A stretch of DNA of 64,000 nt from 20CM-2-65-7 sp963830455 (GTDB lineage: Bacteria > Gemmatimonadota > Gemmatimonadetes > Gemmatimonadales > GWC2-71-9). This document shows positions 27,692 through 37,640 of the stretch, piece after piece. Position 1 is the stretch's first letter; every line of letters starts with the position of its first letter. The stretch is taken from contig CAWHMT010000003.1 in the NCBI GenBank assembly GCA_963830455.1, positions 186,001 to 250,000 on the forward strand. Direction: 5' to 3'. The notes below the pieces were generated by a model. The model ran no database searches. It was not told where the DNA came from and worked only from the letters and a program-made list of their open reading frames with translations. Both the position numbers and the translations under genes were made by a program.

Positions 27692-28545
27692 TCAGGACCC
27701 CACGGGGAAAAGCGCAAGCGCATTGGTTTCGAGGATGGCCCGTTGCTGCGCTTCAGACAGCCGCAGGGCCCGGAATTGATCGATGTTCTGTCGCAGATCC
27801 TTCACACCCGGACTGGGCCAGTCGGTCCCCCACAGGACGCGATCGACAATCTCCGTCAGGCGGGGAAAGTACTCCAGCAATTTGGCCGGCGGAATGCCCG
27901 AGACGTCGAGCCGGACGTGGCCGTGACGTCGCAGGATGAAAAATGCCTCGTCCATGTACAACGGCCTGCCGCCGTGCGCCATCACCAGTTTCAGGGCCGG
28001 AAAGTCGATCGCGACGTCGTCGAGCTCCATCGGATTGCCGTACTTGGAGCGCGCGCCGGGAAAGATCGATGTGCCGGTGTGGACCATCACCGGCAGGCCG
28101 CGCTCCTCGCAGCGCCGGTAGATCTTCCCGAGCGCGTCGAGGCCGTCCACGTAGGCGTTGGCAGGGAAGTTCTGGTGGGGCGGATGGATCTTGAGGAGCC
28201 GGATGCCCTGGTCGACGAGCCGGTCGACGTCACCGGCCGGATCGCGCGTGTAGCGCGCATGCACGCCGCCGTAGGGCAGCAGCCGCTCGGGATTGGCCCG
28301 GGCGTACTTGGCGGCGAACGCGTTGGTCGAATCGTCGAATCCCATGATGTCGGGACTGGGATAGTTGACCAGACCGACGCGCCAGACGCCGGACTGGTCC
28401 ATGACCTCGAGCAGCGCGTTGGGGTCGTCCATGAGGGCGATGAGGAAATCCCAGTGGTCCTCCTTGCCCTTGCGCATGGCCTCCTGAACCTTGGGCTTGA
28501 GGTCGCGCCACGGCTGGATGTGGATGTGGACGTCGGTGATGCGAC

Positions 28546-28549
<4 letters not shown>
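27692..28549 (-). CDS. Amidohydrolase-2 family metal-dependent hydrolase, probable CTG start
   Basis: A 285-residue TIM-barrel protein of the PF04909 type, a family of decarboxylases and hydrolases of carboxylated substrates. Ligands are visible: DVHIHIQPW (HxH), MVHTG, MAHGG and WGTDWPSPG. The first of these lies upstream of the first ATG (28477), and there is no ATG, GTG or TTG in frame before it. A CTG at 28549-28547 overlaps the stop of the preceding gene as CTGA, exactly like the NTGA couplings throughout this window, and gives the start MSRITDVHIHIQPW. I therefore take CTG as the start. Confidence 0.85.
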
Positions 28550-29399
<850 letters not shown>

Positions 29400-29403
<4 letters not shown>

Positions 29404-30089
29404 GCGGGCCGGTGAGCGTCCACGACGCGACGTGCGCGCTCGGGATGATTGGTGCAGATCCCGTCCACACCCCAGTGCACCAAACGCTCCATGTCCGTGG
29501 GATTGTCCACGGTCCAGGCGATGATGCTCGCGCCGAGCTCGTGGACGGTCCGTAGCAGGTTCTCATCGAGCGTACTGCGCTCCTGCCATAGGGTCTGCGC
29601 CGTGGCGTCGTCGAGCGTCTGCTTGGGATTGCGGGTGGTGACCTCGGAAAGCACGCCGGTCGGGAGGTCGGGCCGCTGGTCACGCAGCCGCCGCACGACG
29701 TGAAAGGCGAAGCTGTGCACCGCGTACCCCGACGGGTTCGGGCCGCCGTCGAGCGTATCGAGGAGCCGCTCGTCCCAGCGCGGATCGAGCACTTTCACCT
29801 CGACGAACACCCGGAGCGTGCCGAGCACTTGGAGGGCCTGGGCAAGCGTGGGGAGTGGCTCACCGTTCTGGAGTCGCAGCTCGGAGAGATCGCGCATCCG
29901 GGCTTGGGCGATCGGCAATCCCATGATCGAGGGATCGTGAAAGACGACGATTTCGCCATCGAGCGTGGCATGCACGTCGAGCTCGACGCCGTCGGCACCC
30001 TGGCCGGGGGCGGCCCGAAACGCGGCCAGAGAGTTCTCCAGCTCGATGCTGGAGGCGCCCCGGTGGGCGATGACGAGCGGCTTCGTCAC
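29400..30089 (-). CDS. Glycerophosphodiester phosphodiesterase
   Basis: A 229-residue cytoplasmic GDPD-family enzyme that hydrolyses glycerophosphodiesters to glycerol-3-phosphate and alcohol. It shows IAHRGASS, then GVELDVHATLDGEIVVFHD with the metal-binding Glu/Asp and catalytic His, and ends with the family-typical WTVDNPTDMERLVHWGVDGICTNHP split over the last two strands. No signal peptide. It sits by GTGA overlaps inside an acyl-CoA catabolic run, where a lipid headgroup enzyme is slightly unexpected. Confidence 0.94.
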
Positions 30090-31225
30090 TGCTGCAGGCT
30101 GTCGGCTTTCTTCGGCTCGATCCAGTCCGGCTCTTTTTCGATGTCGTGCACAGTCGCGATGTCTTCGGGGCGCGGCAGCATCGATTCCAGGTACGCCGGA
30201 TACTTCGACGCGTCGATCGGTTGTCCATCGACCGTAAACTTCTGGTGCGCATACATCCCGATCCGGCGGTTGAACTTGAGATCGGGCACCTTGATCTGCC
30301 GCTCGCGCTCGGGGATGAACATGTTGAGCCGCTCGACCAGCTTCACGATCTCCTGGCGATACAGATTGCGCGCCATCTCGTTGAGCTTGCTCTTGTCGGG
30401 CTCGGCGCCCCCCTCCCCGTTCGTCGGATTCTCACGCTCGTCGTAGCGACCCTTCAGACCCCACACGTAGGCCCAGTGGGCCGACGAGGAGTTGTCGGTG
30501 CCGAACAGGTCGAACGCCGTGGGGATCCACTTATAGAAGAAGCGCTGAATCACTTCGGGCGGCATCTTCCCGGCCTTCACGATACGAAGCAGTCCATTGT
30601 TGCCAGTTCCCAGATGATAGGACTCCTCCTTCAGCATGGGCCCCATTGAACGCGACAGGGGATCGAAGGCGGAGACCGATAGCATCTTCAGCTGGAACTT
30701 GCCGTCGCGGTCGATGAACTGCGTGTAGGTGAAAAAGTCGAGCCAGTTGTCCACGATCTCGTTGAACGAGCCGAGCAGACGCTCGCCTTCGTCGGCGCGA
30801 CGCTCCAGCAGCTTGGCCGCCTCGCGCTTGCCCTCGTCCCCGAAATACGTGCACAACAGGTATGACATCTGCCAGCCGTGCCGCATCTCCTCGGTCATCA
30901 CCCGCTGGAGCGACAGCAGGTCGTAGTCCGACGGCGCATGGTGCAGCAGGTTGCGCTGCTGCTCGACGGACGCGAATTCGGTGTCGCCTTGATAGACGAT
31001 CAGGTTGAGCAGCGCGTCGCGGATGCGCTGATCGGGGATGTGCATCACCGTGGGCCATTTGCGCTGGCCTATGTAATGCCCGAACTCGATGTGCGGCACT
31101 TCGGGGTCGCCGAACTTGGCGTCGAAACTGAACGTGCGCAGCGCGCCCGGCGGCAGGCCGATCGAATCCTGCCAGTATTTGAAGTAGTCGATCCAGTCGT
31201 CGAAGTTGTGCAGTTTGCGGACCAT
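30086..31225 (-). CDS. Phenylacetic-acid-catabolism (PaaA/BoxB-like) diiron protein
   Basis: A 379-residue ferritin-like protein. Two ExxH-type carboxylate sites are visible: EFASVEQQ with MTEEMRHGWQM, and NEIVDNW with LKEESYHLGTGNNG, the pattern of the diiron oxygenase subunits of phenylacetyl-CoA and benzoyl-CoA epoxidases. Length lies between PaaA (about 310) and BoxB (about 470). No PaaB/C/D/E or BoxA reductase partner is in the window. ATG 31225 overlaps the previous stop by one base, with GAGGAA upstream. Neighbouring hydratases, thiolase and aldehyde dehydrogenase agree with an aryl-CoA or related ring-cleavage route; substrate unproven. Confidence 0.8.
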   Translation of the reverse strand: MVRKLHNFDDWIDYFKYWQDSIGLPPGALRTFSFDAKFGDPEVPHIEFGHYIGQRKWPTVMHIPDQRIRDALLNLIVYQGDTEFASVEQQRNLLHHAPSDYDLLSLQRVMTEEMRHGWQMSYLLCTYFGDEGKREAAKLLERRADEGERLLGSFNEIVDNWLDFFTYTQFIDRDGKFQLKMLSVSAFDPLSRSMGPMLKEESYHLGTGNNGLLRIVKAGKMPPEVIQRFFYKWIPTAFDLFGTDNSSSAHWAYVWGLKGRYDERENPTNGEGGAEPDKSKLNEMARNLYRQEIVKLVERLNMFIPERERQIKVPDLKFNRRIGMYAHQKFTVDGQPIDASKYPAYLESMLPRPEDIATVHDIEKEPDWIEPKKADSLQQ

Positions 31226-31968
31226 CAGCGATTCCTCATGAGTTGGCGTGCCTCTGGAGTGGCAAACAGGACTTGTTGGTCGGTGATCTCGACGTCGAGC
31301 ATCTCGTCCAGCGTACTGTGCAGCGAGCGATACAGCGCCTCCTTGGCTTTGCGGACCGCGAGCGGAGCCATTCCCGCCCAGTGTTTCGCAAGCGTGGTGG
31401 CCTCCGAACGCAATGCATCTGCTCCCCCTCCCACCAGGCGATCGAACAAGCCGAGCGCGAGTGCTTCGGCAGCCGGCACCATGCGGGCGCTCCACACCAG
31501 CTCGAGCGCCTTGGAGATGCTCGTGAGACGGGGCAGGAAGTAGCTCCCGCCCCAATCCGGGCCGAGGCCCAGCTTGTGAAATACTTGACCGATCGACGCG
31601 TGATCCGAGGCCAGGCGGTAGTCGCAGGCGAGGGCGAGGTTAGCGCCACCGCCCGCCGCCGCACCGTTCACGGCCGCCAGCACCGGTTTGGGCGCATTGC
31701 GAATCGTGAGGGCGATGTCCTTCCCAGCCTTCACGAGCTGCTCCCCCTGCGTGCCGAGCACGCCGAGGTCCGCGCCCGCACAGAAGGCTTTCCCGGCCCC
31801 CGTGATCACGATGACCCGCACTTGATCCGCGCCGGCGAGCATGCGCAGCGCCTCGACCAAGTCCTCGCACATTTCGGGATCGAAGGCGTTGGCCTTGTCG
31901 GGCCGATTCAGCGTGACGTTCCCGATGTGATCGCTGATTTCGACGATGATGCGATCGTAGGCGGCCAT
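31225..31968 (-). CDS. Enoyl-CoA hydratase/isomerase family protein
   Basis: A 247-residue crotonase. It has LNRPDKANAFD, oxyanion segments GKAFCAGADLG and NGAAAGGGANLALACD, and GLGPDWGG where many hydratases carry the second Glu, so it resembles isomerase/PaaG-like members more than classic hydratases. The start is ATG 31968, one base overlapping the thiolase stop; the longer frame to 32016 overlaps that gene. Confidence 0.9.
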   Translation of the reverse strand: MAAYDRIIVEISDHIGNVTLNRPDKANAFDPEMCEDLVEALRMLAGADQVRVIVITGAGKAFCAGADLGVLGTQGEQLVKAGKDIALTIRNAPKPVLAAVNGAAAGGGANLALACDYRLASDHASIGQVFHKLGLGPDWGGSYFLPRLTSISKALELVWSARMVPAAEALALGLFDRLVGGGADALRSEATTLAKHWAGMAPLAVRKAKEALYRSLHSTLDEMLDVEITDQQVLFATPEARQLMRNR

Positions 31969-33134
31969 CAGACGCGCTCCACGATCATCGCGATCCCCTG
32001 GCCGACCCCGATGCACATGGTGACCAAACCGAACTGCGTGTTACGGCGTGATAAGGCGTGTACAAGCGTGGTTAAGAGCTTGGCGCCGGTGCAGCCCAGC
32101 GGGTGACCCAGCGAGATGCCGCCGCCGTAGATGTTGACCTTTTCGGGGTCGAGCCTGAGTTCGTGCATGCACGCGATCGCTTGGGCCGCGAATGCCTCGT
32201 TAAGCTCAACCAGGCCTATCTGATCGATCGTGAGGCCGGCGCGCTTGAGTGCCTTTCTGGTCGCGGGAATCGGGCCAAGCCCCATACAACTGGGGTCCAC
32301 CCCCGCGACAGCCGTCGCAACAATCCTCGCGATCGCGTTCTTCTTGTCGCTCGACACGAGCAAGGCTGCCGCGCCGTCGTTTATTCCACTCGAGCTGGCG
32401 GCGGTGACGGTGCCGTCCTTCTTGAAAGCGGGCCTCAGCTTCGCGACGGCCTCGACGGTCGTTCCAGCACGCGGATACTCATCTTTGGCGAACGTCGAGC
32501 CATCCGGCAAAGTCACGGGCACAAGCTCTTCGGTAAACACACAGTCCTTGAGCGCCTTCTCCGCCCGCCGCTGGCTCTCCACCGCAAACGCATCCTGCTC
32601 GGCACGGCTGATTTTGTACCGCTCCGCGACCACCTCGGCCGTTTCGCCGAGCGAGATCGTCCATTCCTTCTTCATCTTGGGATTGATGAACCGCCACCCG
32701 ACGGTCGTGTCCGCAACCTCCGGCGTCTTGCGGCTGAACGGCTCGTTTGGCTTGAGCATCACATAGGGAGCGCGCGTCATGCTCTCCACGCCGCCGGCGA
32801 TGAACGTTACGCCTTCGCCCGCCTTGATCGCCTGCGCGGCGCTGGCGACCGCCTGGAGGCCCGAGCCGCACAGCCGGTTCACGGTCTGGCCGGGCACCTC
32901 GACGGGCAGTCCCGCGAGCAACAACGCCATGCGCGCGACGTTGCGGTTGTCCTCCCCGGCCTGATTGGCGCAGCCCAGAATCACATCGTCGATGGTCGCT
33001 GGATCGATTCCAGATCGCTCCATCACGGCTCTGATCGGAATCGCCGCAAGATCATCAGGCCGCACGCCTGCCAACGCGCCGCCATGCTTGCCGACGGGCG
33101 TGCGCAGCGCGACCGAGATGAAGGCTTCGCTCAC
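31968..33134 (-). CDS. Acetyl-CoA acyltransferase (thiolase)
   Basis: A 388-residue degradative thiolase. Catalytic Cys in NRLCGSGLQA; His in LNEAFAAQA; GGGISLGHPLGCTGAK and C-terminal MCIGVGQG. Insert length and motifs are of the 3-ketoacyl/3-oxoadipyl-CoA thiolase type rather than biosynthetic acetoacetyl-CoA thiolase. It would release acetyl-CoA as the last step of the pathway encoded around it. GTG start overlapping the aldehyde dehydrogenase stop. Confidence 0.94.
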   Translation of the reverse strand: MSEAFISVALRTPVGKHGGALAGVRPDDLAAIPIRAVMERSGIDPATIDDVILGCANQAGEDNRNVARMALLLAGLPVEVPGQTVNRLCGSGLQAVASAAQAIKAGEGVTFIAGGVESMTRAPYVMLKPNEPFSRKTPEVADTTVGWRFINPKMKKEWTISLGETAEVVAERYKISRAEQDAFAVESQRRAEKALKDCVFTEELVPVTLPDGSTFAKDEYPRAGTTVEAVAKLRPAFKKDGTVTAASSSGINDGAAALLVSSDKKNAIARIVATAVAGVDPSCMGLGPIPATRKALKRAGLTIDQIGLVELNEAFAAQAIACMHELRLDPEKVNIYGGGISLGHPLGCTGAKLLTTLVHALSRRNTQFGLVTMCIGVGQGIAMIVERV

Positions 33135-34564
33135 AGTCCGACCCAGACCGTCTTCGTTTCGAGATAGCCGTCGAGTGCTTCACGACCGAGATCACGCCCA
33201 AAGCCCGAAGCCTTGAATCCGCCGAACGGCGCGCCCGAATCGTACGAGTTGTACGAGTTGATCCACACGGTGCCGGCGCGGATAGCCTTCGCCGCGCGAT
33301 GCGCCTTCTGGATGTCCTTGGTCCAGATGCCCGCCGCCAGGCCGTAGATCGTGTTGTTCGCGAGCTTCACCCCCTGCTCAAAGTCATCGAACGTCAGGAC
33401 CGCCAGGACGGGACCGAAGATCTCTTCGCGCGCGATCGTCATCTCGGGCTGCACGCCGTCGAACACGGTTGCTTCGACGTAGTAGCCCTTGCCGTTGGGC
33501 TTCGCCGCCTTGCCGCCGGCGACGAGCCGGGCGCCTTCGTCCACACCCTTCTTGATGTAGGAGAGCACGGTCTCCTGTTGCTTCTTCGAGACCAGCGCGC
33601 CCAGCCGCGTGTTCTTATCGAGCGGATCTCCCGGCGTCAGCTTCTTCGCGCCTTCCGCCAGCTGCTCGATGACCTGCTGGTGCACCGCTTTCTCCACGAG
33701 CAGGCGAGATCCCGCGGCGCACACTTCGCCCTTGCCGTAGAAGATGCCTGTCTGCGCGCCGCGCACGGCCGCCTTCAGGTCGGCATCGGCGAAAATGATG
33801 TTGGGACTCTTGCCGCCCAGCTCCATCGTCACGCGCTTGTTCGTCTCCGCCGCCATTTTCATCACCTGGCGGCCGATCTCCGTCGATCCGGTGAACGAGA
33901 TCTTGTCCACGTCGGGATGGCGCACGAGGGCCGCGCCCGCGGTCGAGCCACCGCCCGGCACCACGTTGAACGCCCCCGCCGGCAACCCGGCCTCCAGCGC
34001 GACCTCGGCGAAGAGCAGGGCCGTGAGCGGGGTTTCGGAGGCGGGTTTCAGCACGACGGTGCAGCCGGCGGCGAGGGCAGGGGCGAACTTCCAGCTGGCG
34101 ATGTTGAGCGGGAAATTCCATGGCACGATCGCGCCGACGACGCCGATCGGCTCGCGCAGCGTGTACGTGAAGAACGGACCCTCGACGGGCAGCGTGTCGC
34201 CCACGATCTTGTCGGCCCACCCTGCGTAGTAGCGCAGGGTGTTGATCGTCATCCCGATCTCGATCTTCGATTCGAACAGCGTCTTGCCGTTCTGCGCCGT
34301 TTCGAGCCGAGCGACTTCGTCGAGCCGCGCTTCCAACAGATCCGCGGCCTTGAAGAGCAGTTTGCCACGCTTCCGAGCTGACATCTCCTTCCATGCCGGC
34401 GACTCAAAACAGATCTTCGCGGCGCGTACGGCGTTGTCGACATCGGCGGCGTCGCCTGCGGCAACGTCGGCCAGGTTCTCTTCGGTGGCGGGGTTCTCCA
34501 CCGGGAAGCGCTTCCCGGAGGCGGCCGGCCGCCATTCGTTATTAATGAAGAGGTCGGTCTTCAC
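33131..34564 (-). CDS. NAD(P)-dependent aldehyde dehydrogenase
   Basis: A 477-residue member of the ALDH superfamily. VPWNFPLNIASWK (NAD site), FTGSTEIGRQ, MELGGKSPNII with the general-base Glu, GEVCAAGSR with the nucleophile Cys, and EEIFGPVLAV are all present. The sequence is closest to betaine/aromatic aldehyde dehydrogenases. It is too short for the PaaZ fusion or BoxD, so a semialdehyde role is only inferred from the operon. GTGA overlaps at both ends. Confidence 0.95.
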   Translation of the reverse strand: MKTDLFINNEWRPAASGKRFPVENPATEENLADVAAGDAADVDNAVRAAKICFESPAWKEMSARKRGKLLFKAADLLEARLDEVARLETAQNGKTLFESKIEIGMTINTLRYYAGWADKIVGDTLPVEGPFFTYTLREPIGVVGAIVPWNFPLNIASWKFAPALAAGCTVVLKPASETPLTALLFAEVALEAGLPAGAFNVVPGGGSTAGAALVRHPDVDKISFTGSTEIGRQVMKMAAETNKRVTMELGGKSPNIIFADADLKAAVRGAQTGIFYGKGEVCAAGSRLLVEKAVHQQVIEQLAEGAKKLTPGDPLDKNTRLGALVSKKQQETVLSYIKKGVDEGARLVAGGKAAKPNGKGYYVEATVFDGVQPEMTIAREEIFGPVLAVLTFDDFEQGVKLANNTIYGLAAGIWTKDIQKAHRAAKAIRAGTVWINSYNSYDSGAPFGGFKASGFGRDLGREALDGYLETKTVWVGL

Positions 34565-35370
34565 TTCCCCTTGAACTCCGCCACCCGCTTCTCTTGATTC
34601 GCCGCGATTCCTTCCTTGGCGTCCTCGCTCTGGAACAGCTGCTGCTGCAGCTCCCGCTCGATGGCCAGGGCGGACTCGAACGGCACCTCGGCGCCTGACT
34701 GCACGGAGCGCTTGATCAGACCGACCGCCTTGGACGCTTTATGCGGCGGGCAGAACTGTTTGGCGTAGAGCAATACCTGGTCCCAGAAGGTCTTGGCCTC
34801 GAAGATCTCGTTCACCAGTCCGATCTCCTTCGCCCGGTCGAACGAGAACAGCTCTCCCTTCACCATCAACTCGATGGCGAGTGACTTGCCGACGAGGCGG
34901 GCGAGCCGCTGCGTGCCGCCGGTTCCCGGGAGCACGCCGAGGTTGACTTCGGGCAGTCCGATCTTGCCGGCGTTTTCCTTCGCGAGGCGGATGTCGCACG
35001 CCATCGCGATTTCGAGGCCACCGCCGACCGTGTGTCCATTGAGCGCCGCGATCGTCAGCTTCGGCGTCTGCTCCAACCGGTTCAACGTCTCGTTGGCGTG
35101 CAGACAGAAGAAGTATTTGAAGCGGGGCGTGACCGTGTTCAGCATGCCGATGTTCGCGCCGGCGGAGAAGAACTTGTCGCCGCGGCCGCGCATCACGATG
35201 ACGTGCACGCTGTCGTCGAAGCGCGCCTTGAGAATCGCGTCGTCGAGCTGGCGCATCATGTCATACGTGTACGTATTCGCCGGGGGATCGTCGAGCTCGA
35301 GGATCGCGAGCCCGTCCTCGGCGCGGTATTGCACGAGGGCCTTCACCTGCGGTTCAGTCATGGTCGCCAT
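34561..35370 (-). CDS. Enoyl-CoA hydratase/isomerase family protein
   Basis: A 269-residue crotonase and the first catabolic gene after the regulator. Motifs are DDPPANTYTYDMM, GDKFFSAGANIGM, NGHTVGGGLEIAMACD and LPEVNLGVLPGTGGTQRLAR with the catalytic Glu, as in true hydratases. Two starts are possible (35370 or the ATG three codons later). The gap to the TetR gene is 3 bases, so both share a transcript. Confidence 0.93.
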   Translation of the reverse strand: MATMTEPQVKALVQYRAEDGLAILELDDPPANTYTYDMMRQLDDAILKARFDDSVHVIVMRGRGDKFFSAGANIGMLNTVTPRFKYFFCLHANETLNRLEQTPKLTIAALNGHTVGGGLEIAMACDIRLAKENAGKIGLPEVNLGVLPGTGGTQRLARLVGKSLAIELMVKGELFSFDRAKEIGLVNEIFEAKTFWDQVLLYAKQFCPPHKASKAVGLIKRSVQSGAEVPFESALAIERELQQQLFQSEDAKEGIAANQEKRVAEFKGK

Positions 35371-35373
35371 GGA

Positions 35374-35943
35374 TTACTTAGCCTCCGAATGAGTCTCGAC
35401 GAAGCCGCCGAGGAAGATGCTCGCCATGAGATCGGCCAGCCGGTCCGGATCGATGTGGCCGGCGGGGTCGTACCAGTTGTAGATCCAATTCATCATGCCG
35501 AACAGGATGTAGGTCGCGGCGCTCCGGTCCACCGTGCTCTGCTCGGGCGCGGCCTCCTTGAGAATCGTCTCGAGCAGGTCCACGTAGCGCCGCTTGATCG
35601 CGCTCACGGCACGGGGGGAGGCCTCGTGCGACAGCACCTTCATCTCCGCCATGTGCTGGGCGAAGTACGTCACATGATGCCGGATGAATGCCTGCAAACG
35701 CTCGTGCGGATCGGTCGCTTTGGCCACGGCCTGGCGGGCGCCTTCCAGCACGCGCGTGAAGCAGCGCTCCTGAATCAGCGCCAGCAGGTCCTCCTTGCCC
35801 CGCACGTAGTAGTACATCCCCGCGAGGGACATCCCGCTCGCGGCAGACAGGTCACGCATCGTGGCGGGATGGTAGCCCTTATCGGCAAACACCCGGGCCG
35901 CGCGGGCGAGGAGGTGGTCGAGGCGCTCGTCGTAGGGTCGCAT
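35374..35943 (-). CDS. TetR-family transcriptional regulator
   Basis: A 189-residue repressor. The N-terminal helix-turn-helix is clear (RVFADKGYHPATMRDLSAASG, then LAGMYYYVRGKEDLL), with a ligand-binding C-terminal domain of the FadR/PaaR-like TetR type. It heads the catabolic run and probably represses it until an acyl- or aryl-CoA binds. A perfect palindrome lies 6 bases upstream of its ATG, consistent with autoregulation. The longer frame to 36129 runs through the inverted array and is rejected. Confidence 0.93.
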   Translation of the reverse strand: MRPYDERLDHLLARAARVFADKGYHPATMRDLSAASGMSLAGMYYYVRGKEDLLALIQERCFTRVLEGARQAVAKATDPHERLQAFIRHHVTYFAQHMAEMKVLSHEASPRAVSAIKRRYVDLLETILKEAAPEQSTVDRSAATYILFGMMNWIYNWYDPAGHIDPDRLADLMASIFLGGFVETHSEAK

Positions 35944-35948
35944 GAGAT

Positions 35949-35966
35949 TTCGAACGATCGTTCGAA
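35949..35966. promoter_or_regulatory. 18-bp perfect palindrome, likely TetR operator
   Basis: TTCGAACGATCGTTCGAA is its own reverse complement and lies 6 bases upstream of the regulator start codon, where binding would block transcription. The half-site GAACG...CGTTC is like known operators of TetR-type fatty-acid and phenylacetate regulators. Function inferred from position and symmetry. Confidence 0.8.
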
Positions 35967-36014
35967 TAGTCAACGTAGCGTCGGATCCAGGGCGAGACAA
36001 GGTGCCTGGATGGG

Positions 36015-36087
36015 AGCTATCGGCTATCGGCGACCAGCTATCGGGTGGAGCATGTACCCGATAGCCGGTAGCTGATAGCCGATAGCT
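36015..36087. repeat. Heptamer inverted array between tetR and the sigma-factor gene
   Basis: Left arm 36015-36046 made of GCTATCG-type heptamers, a 9-base loop, and right arm 36056-36087 made of GATAGCC-type heptamers. The 32-base arms differ at only three positions. The array sits between divergently transcribed genes, separate from the operator palindrome. Confidence 0.95.
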
Positions 36088-36127
36088 TCTTAATATCGAC
36101 CACGATCCCGCGTCCAACACCGAATCC

Positions 36128-36673
36128 ATGGGGCTACCTCAGCCGCTTCCAGTACCGGACTCTGCGCTCATTGCGGCGTGGCGGGACGGCGATGAGCAGG
36201 CGGCGGCCGAGCTAGTCCGGCGGCACGCCCGGCCCCTGGCGCGCTATTTGGCGGGCGCCGGCGCGCCGGAGGCGGAGTTGGACGATCTGGTGCAGGAGAC
36301 GTTCATTCGCGCGTTTCGCGGCGTGGACCGGTTTCGCGGACACTGTCAGTTCCGCACCTGGTTGCTGACGATCGGCGGCAACGTGCTGAAGGATTTCGGG
36401 CGGCGCAGCGCGCGCAGCAGGGTGATGCCGCTCGATGAAGGTGTTCGCGACGGGGCGGGCGATCCGCACGACCATGCGGTGGCGAGTGAAGCCGAGTCGT
36501 TGCTCGCCGAAGGCCTCAAGCTGCTGTCGCGCCTGCAACGCGAAGTGTTCTTGCTGAGGGCACAGCAGGGGCTTGAATACGAAGAAATCGCGGCCGCGTT
36601 AGCGACGACGCCTGGGGCGGCGCGAGTGCACTACCACCATGCCGTGCGGCGGTTGAAGGAGATCGTGCAATGA
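36128..36673 (+). CDS. ECF-type RNA polymerase sigma factor
   Basis: A 181-residue sigma-70 family protein with only regions 2 and 4. Region 2 has LDDLVQETFIRAFRGVDRF and FRTWLLTIGGNVLKD; region 4 has LQREVFLLRAQQGLEYEEIAAALATTPGAARVHYHHAVRRLK. The next gene overlaps by four bases and encodes a single-span membrane protein, the usual sigma/anti-sigma layout, so this factor probably answers an envelope signal. Confidence 0.94.
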   Translation: MGLPQPLPVPDSALIAAWRDGDEQAAAELVRRHARPLARYLAGAGAPEAELDDLVQETFIRAFRGVDRFRGHCQFRTWLLTIGGNVLKDFGRRSARSRVMPLDEGVRDGAGDPHDHAVASEAESLLAEGLKLLSRLQREVFLLRAQQGLEYEEIAAALATTPGAARVHYHHAVRRLKEIVQ

Positions 36674-37071
36674 CGGAAGAGCGGTTGAACGAGCTGGCCC
36701 GGAAGCTGGGGACGCGGGCCGCGGAGCGCGTCGATGTCGAGGTGACCGCGCGCCGCGTGGTCGAGCGCTTGCGCGAGCAGCGGGTGCGCCGGCCGATCTG
36801 GGTCGGGGCGACGTGGCTGCGGATCGCCGCCGCCGTGGTGATCCTGGTCGGGGGGGCGTTCACCCTGCGCCAGATCTGGCCCGGCGCAACGCCTGACGAT
36901 CACGTCACGCACTTCGTCGCCGACGATCTGCGTGATCTCTCGACGGACGAGCTCCGCACGCTGCTCACCTCGTTCGATCAGATCATCGCCGAAAGCGTGG
37001 TGCCCGACAGCACGTCCGATCTTCAGGAACTCGATGCGCAGCAGCTGCGCGAACTCTTGCGGGAGGGATGA
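36670..37071 (+). CDS. Single-span membrane protein, candidate anti-sigma factor
   Basis: A 133-residue protein: charged cytoplasmic part (about 1-46), one membrane segment (LRIAAAVVILVGGAFTL), then an external part with leucine/aspartate-rich helices. It has no zinc-binding HxxxCxxC, so it is not a ZAS-type anti-sigma. The role as regulator of the sigma factor is inferred from its ATGA overlap with it and its topology. Confidence 0.65.
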   Translation: MTEERLNELARKLGTRAAERVDVEVTARRVVERLREQRVRRPIWVGATWLRIAAAVVILVGGAFTLRQIWPGATPDDHVTHFVADDLRDLSTDELRTLLTSFDQIIAESVVPDSTSDLQELDAQQLRELLREG

Positions 37072-37620
37072 GTGAAAGCACTTCTGGTTCTGGGTTTCGC
37101 CGTCATCTTTGCGCCGGGCCTCGCGGCCCAGCAACGCGACAGCGTGCGCCAAGGCCGCGATACGGCCGAGGCCGCGGAGTTGCGCACGATGATCGAGCAA
37201 CGCTTCAGCCAGCGCGTGCAGCAGGAGCTGAAGCTGACCAATGAGCAGACGGCGAAGCTCCGGAACACGCAGGAGCGGTTTGGTCCGCGGCGCCGCGCGG
37301 TGATGCAGCAGCAGATGGAGCGGCGCCGGGCTCTCGAGAACCAGATGCAGCCTGGGGTCGCGGCCAACCAAGATAGCGTTCGCAAGCTGATGGATGCGCT
37401 CACGGCGGGGCGCATGGACATGGTGCGAATCCAGCAGGACGAGAATCGCGAACTGGGCGGATTCTTGACGCCGGTCCAGCAGGCGCGCTACAACATGATG
37501 CGTGAGCGCTTGCTCAATCGCGTGGGCCAGATGCGGCGCGAACGCCGGGGGATGGGAGGGGGACGGGGACGGGGCGTGGGGATGGGCGCCCGAAGCATGT
37601 ACAGGCGGCGCGGGATTTAG
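37072..37620 (+). CDS. Spy/CpxP-like periplasmic protein
   Basis: A 182-residue exported helical protein. The signal peptide is MKALLVLGFAVIFAPGLAAQ. The body is amphipathic helices with LKLTNEQTAKLRNTQ and FLTPVQQARYNMM, two LTxxQ-like segments as in Spy, CpxP and related metal or stress proteins. The C-terminus is Gly/Arg/Met-rich. GTG 37072 follows the previous stop with no gap, making a three-gene operon with the sigma and membrane protein; it is a likely sensor or target of that system. Confidence 0.8.
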   Translation: MKALLVLGFAVIFAPGLAAQQRDSVRQGRDTAEAAELRTMIEQRFSQRVQQELKLTNEQTAKLRNTQERFGPRRRAVMQQQMERRRALENQMQPGVAANQDSVRKLMDALTAGRMDMVRIQQDENRELGGFLTPVQQARYNMMRERLLNRVGQMRRERRGMGGGRGRGVGMGARSMYRRRGI

Positions 37621-37640
37621 CGACCGACTTTCTTACTCAG

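Noticed and set aside
35944..36129. Upstream extension of the TetR protein
   Set aside because: It would translate the operator palindrome and the heptamer hairpin; normal TetR length and helix-turn-helix position support ATG 35943.
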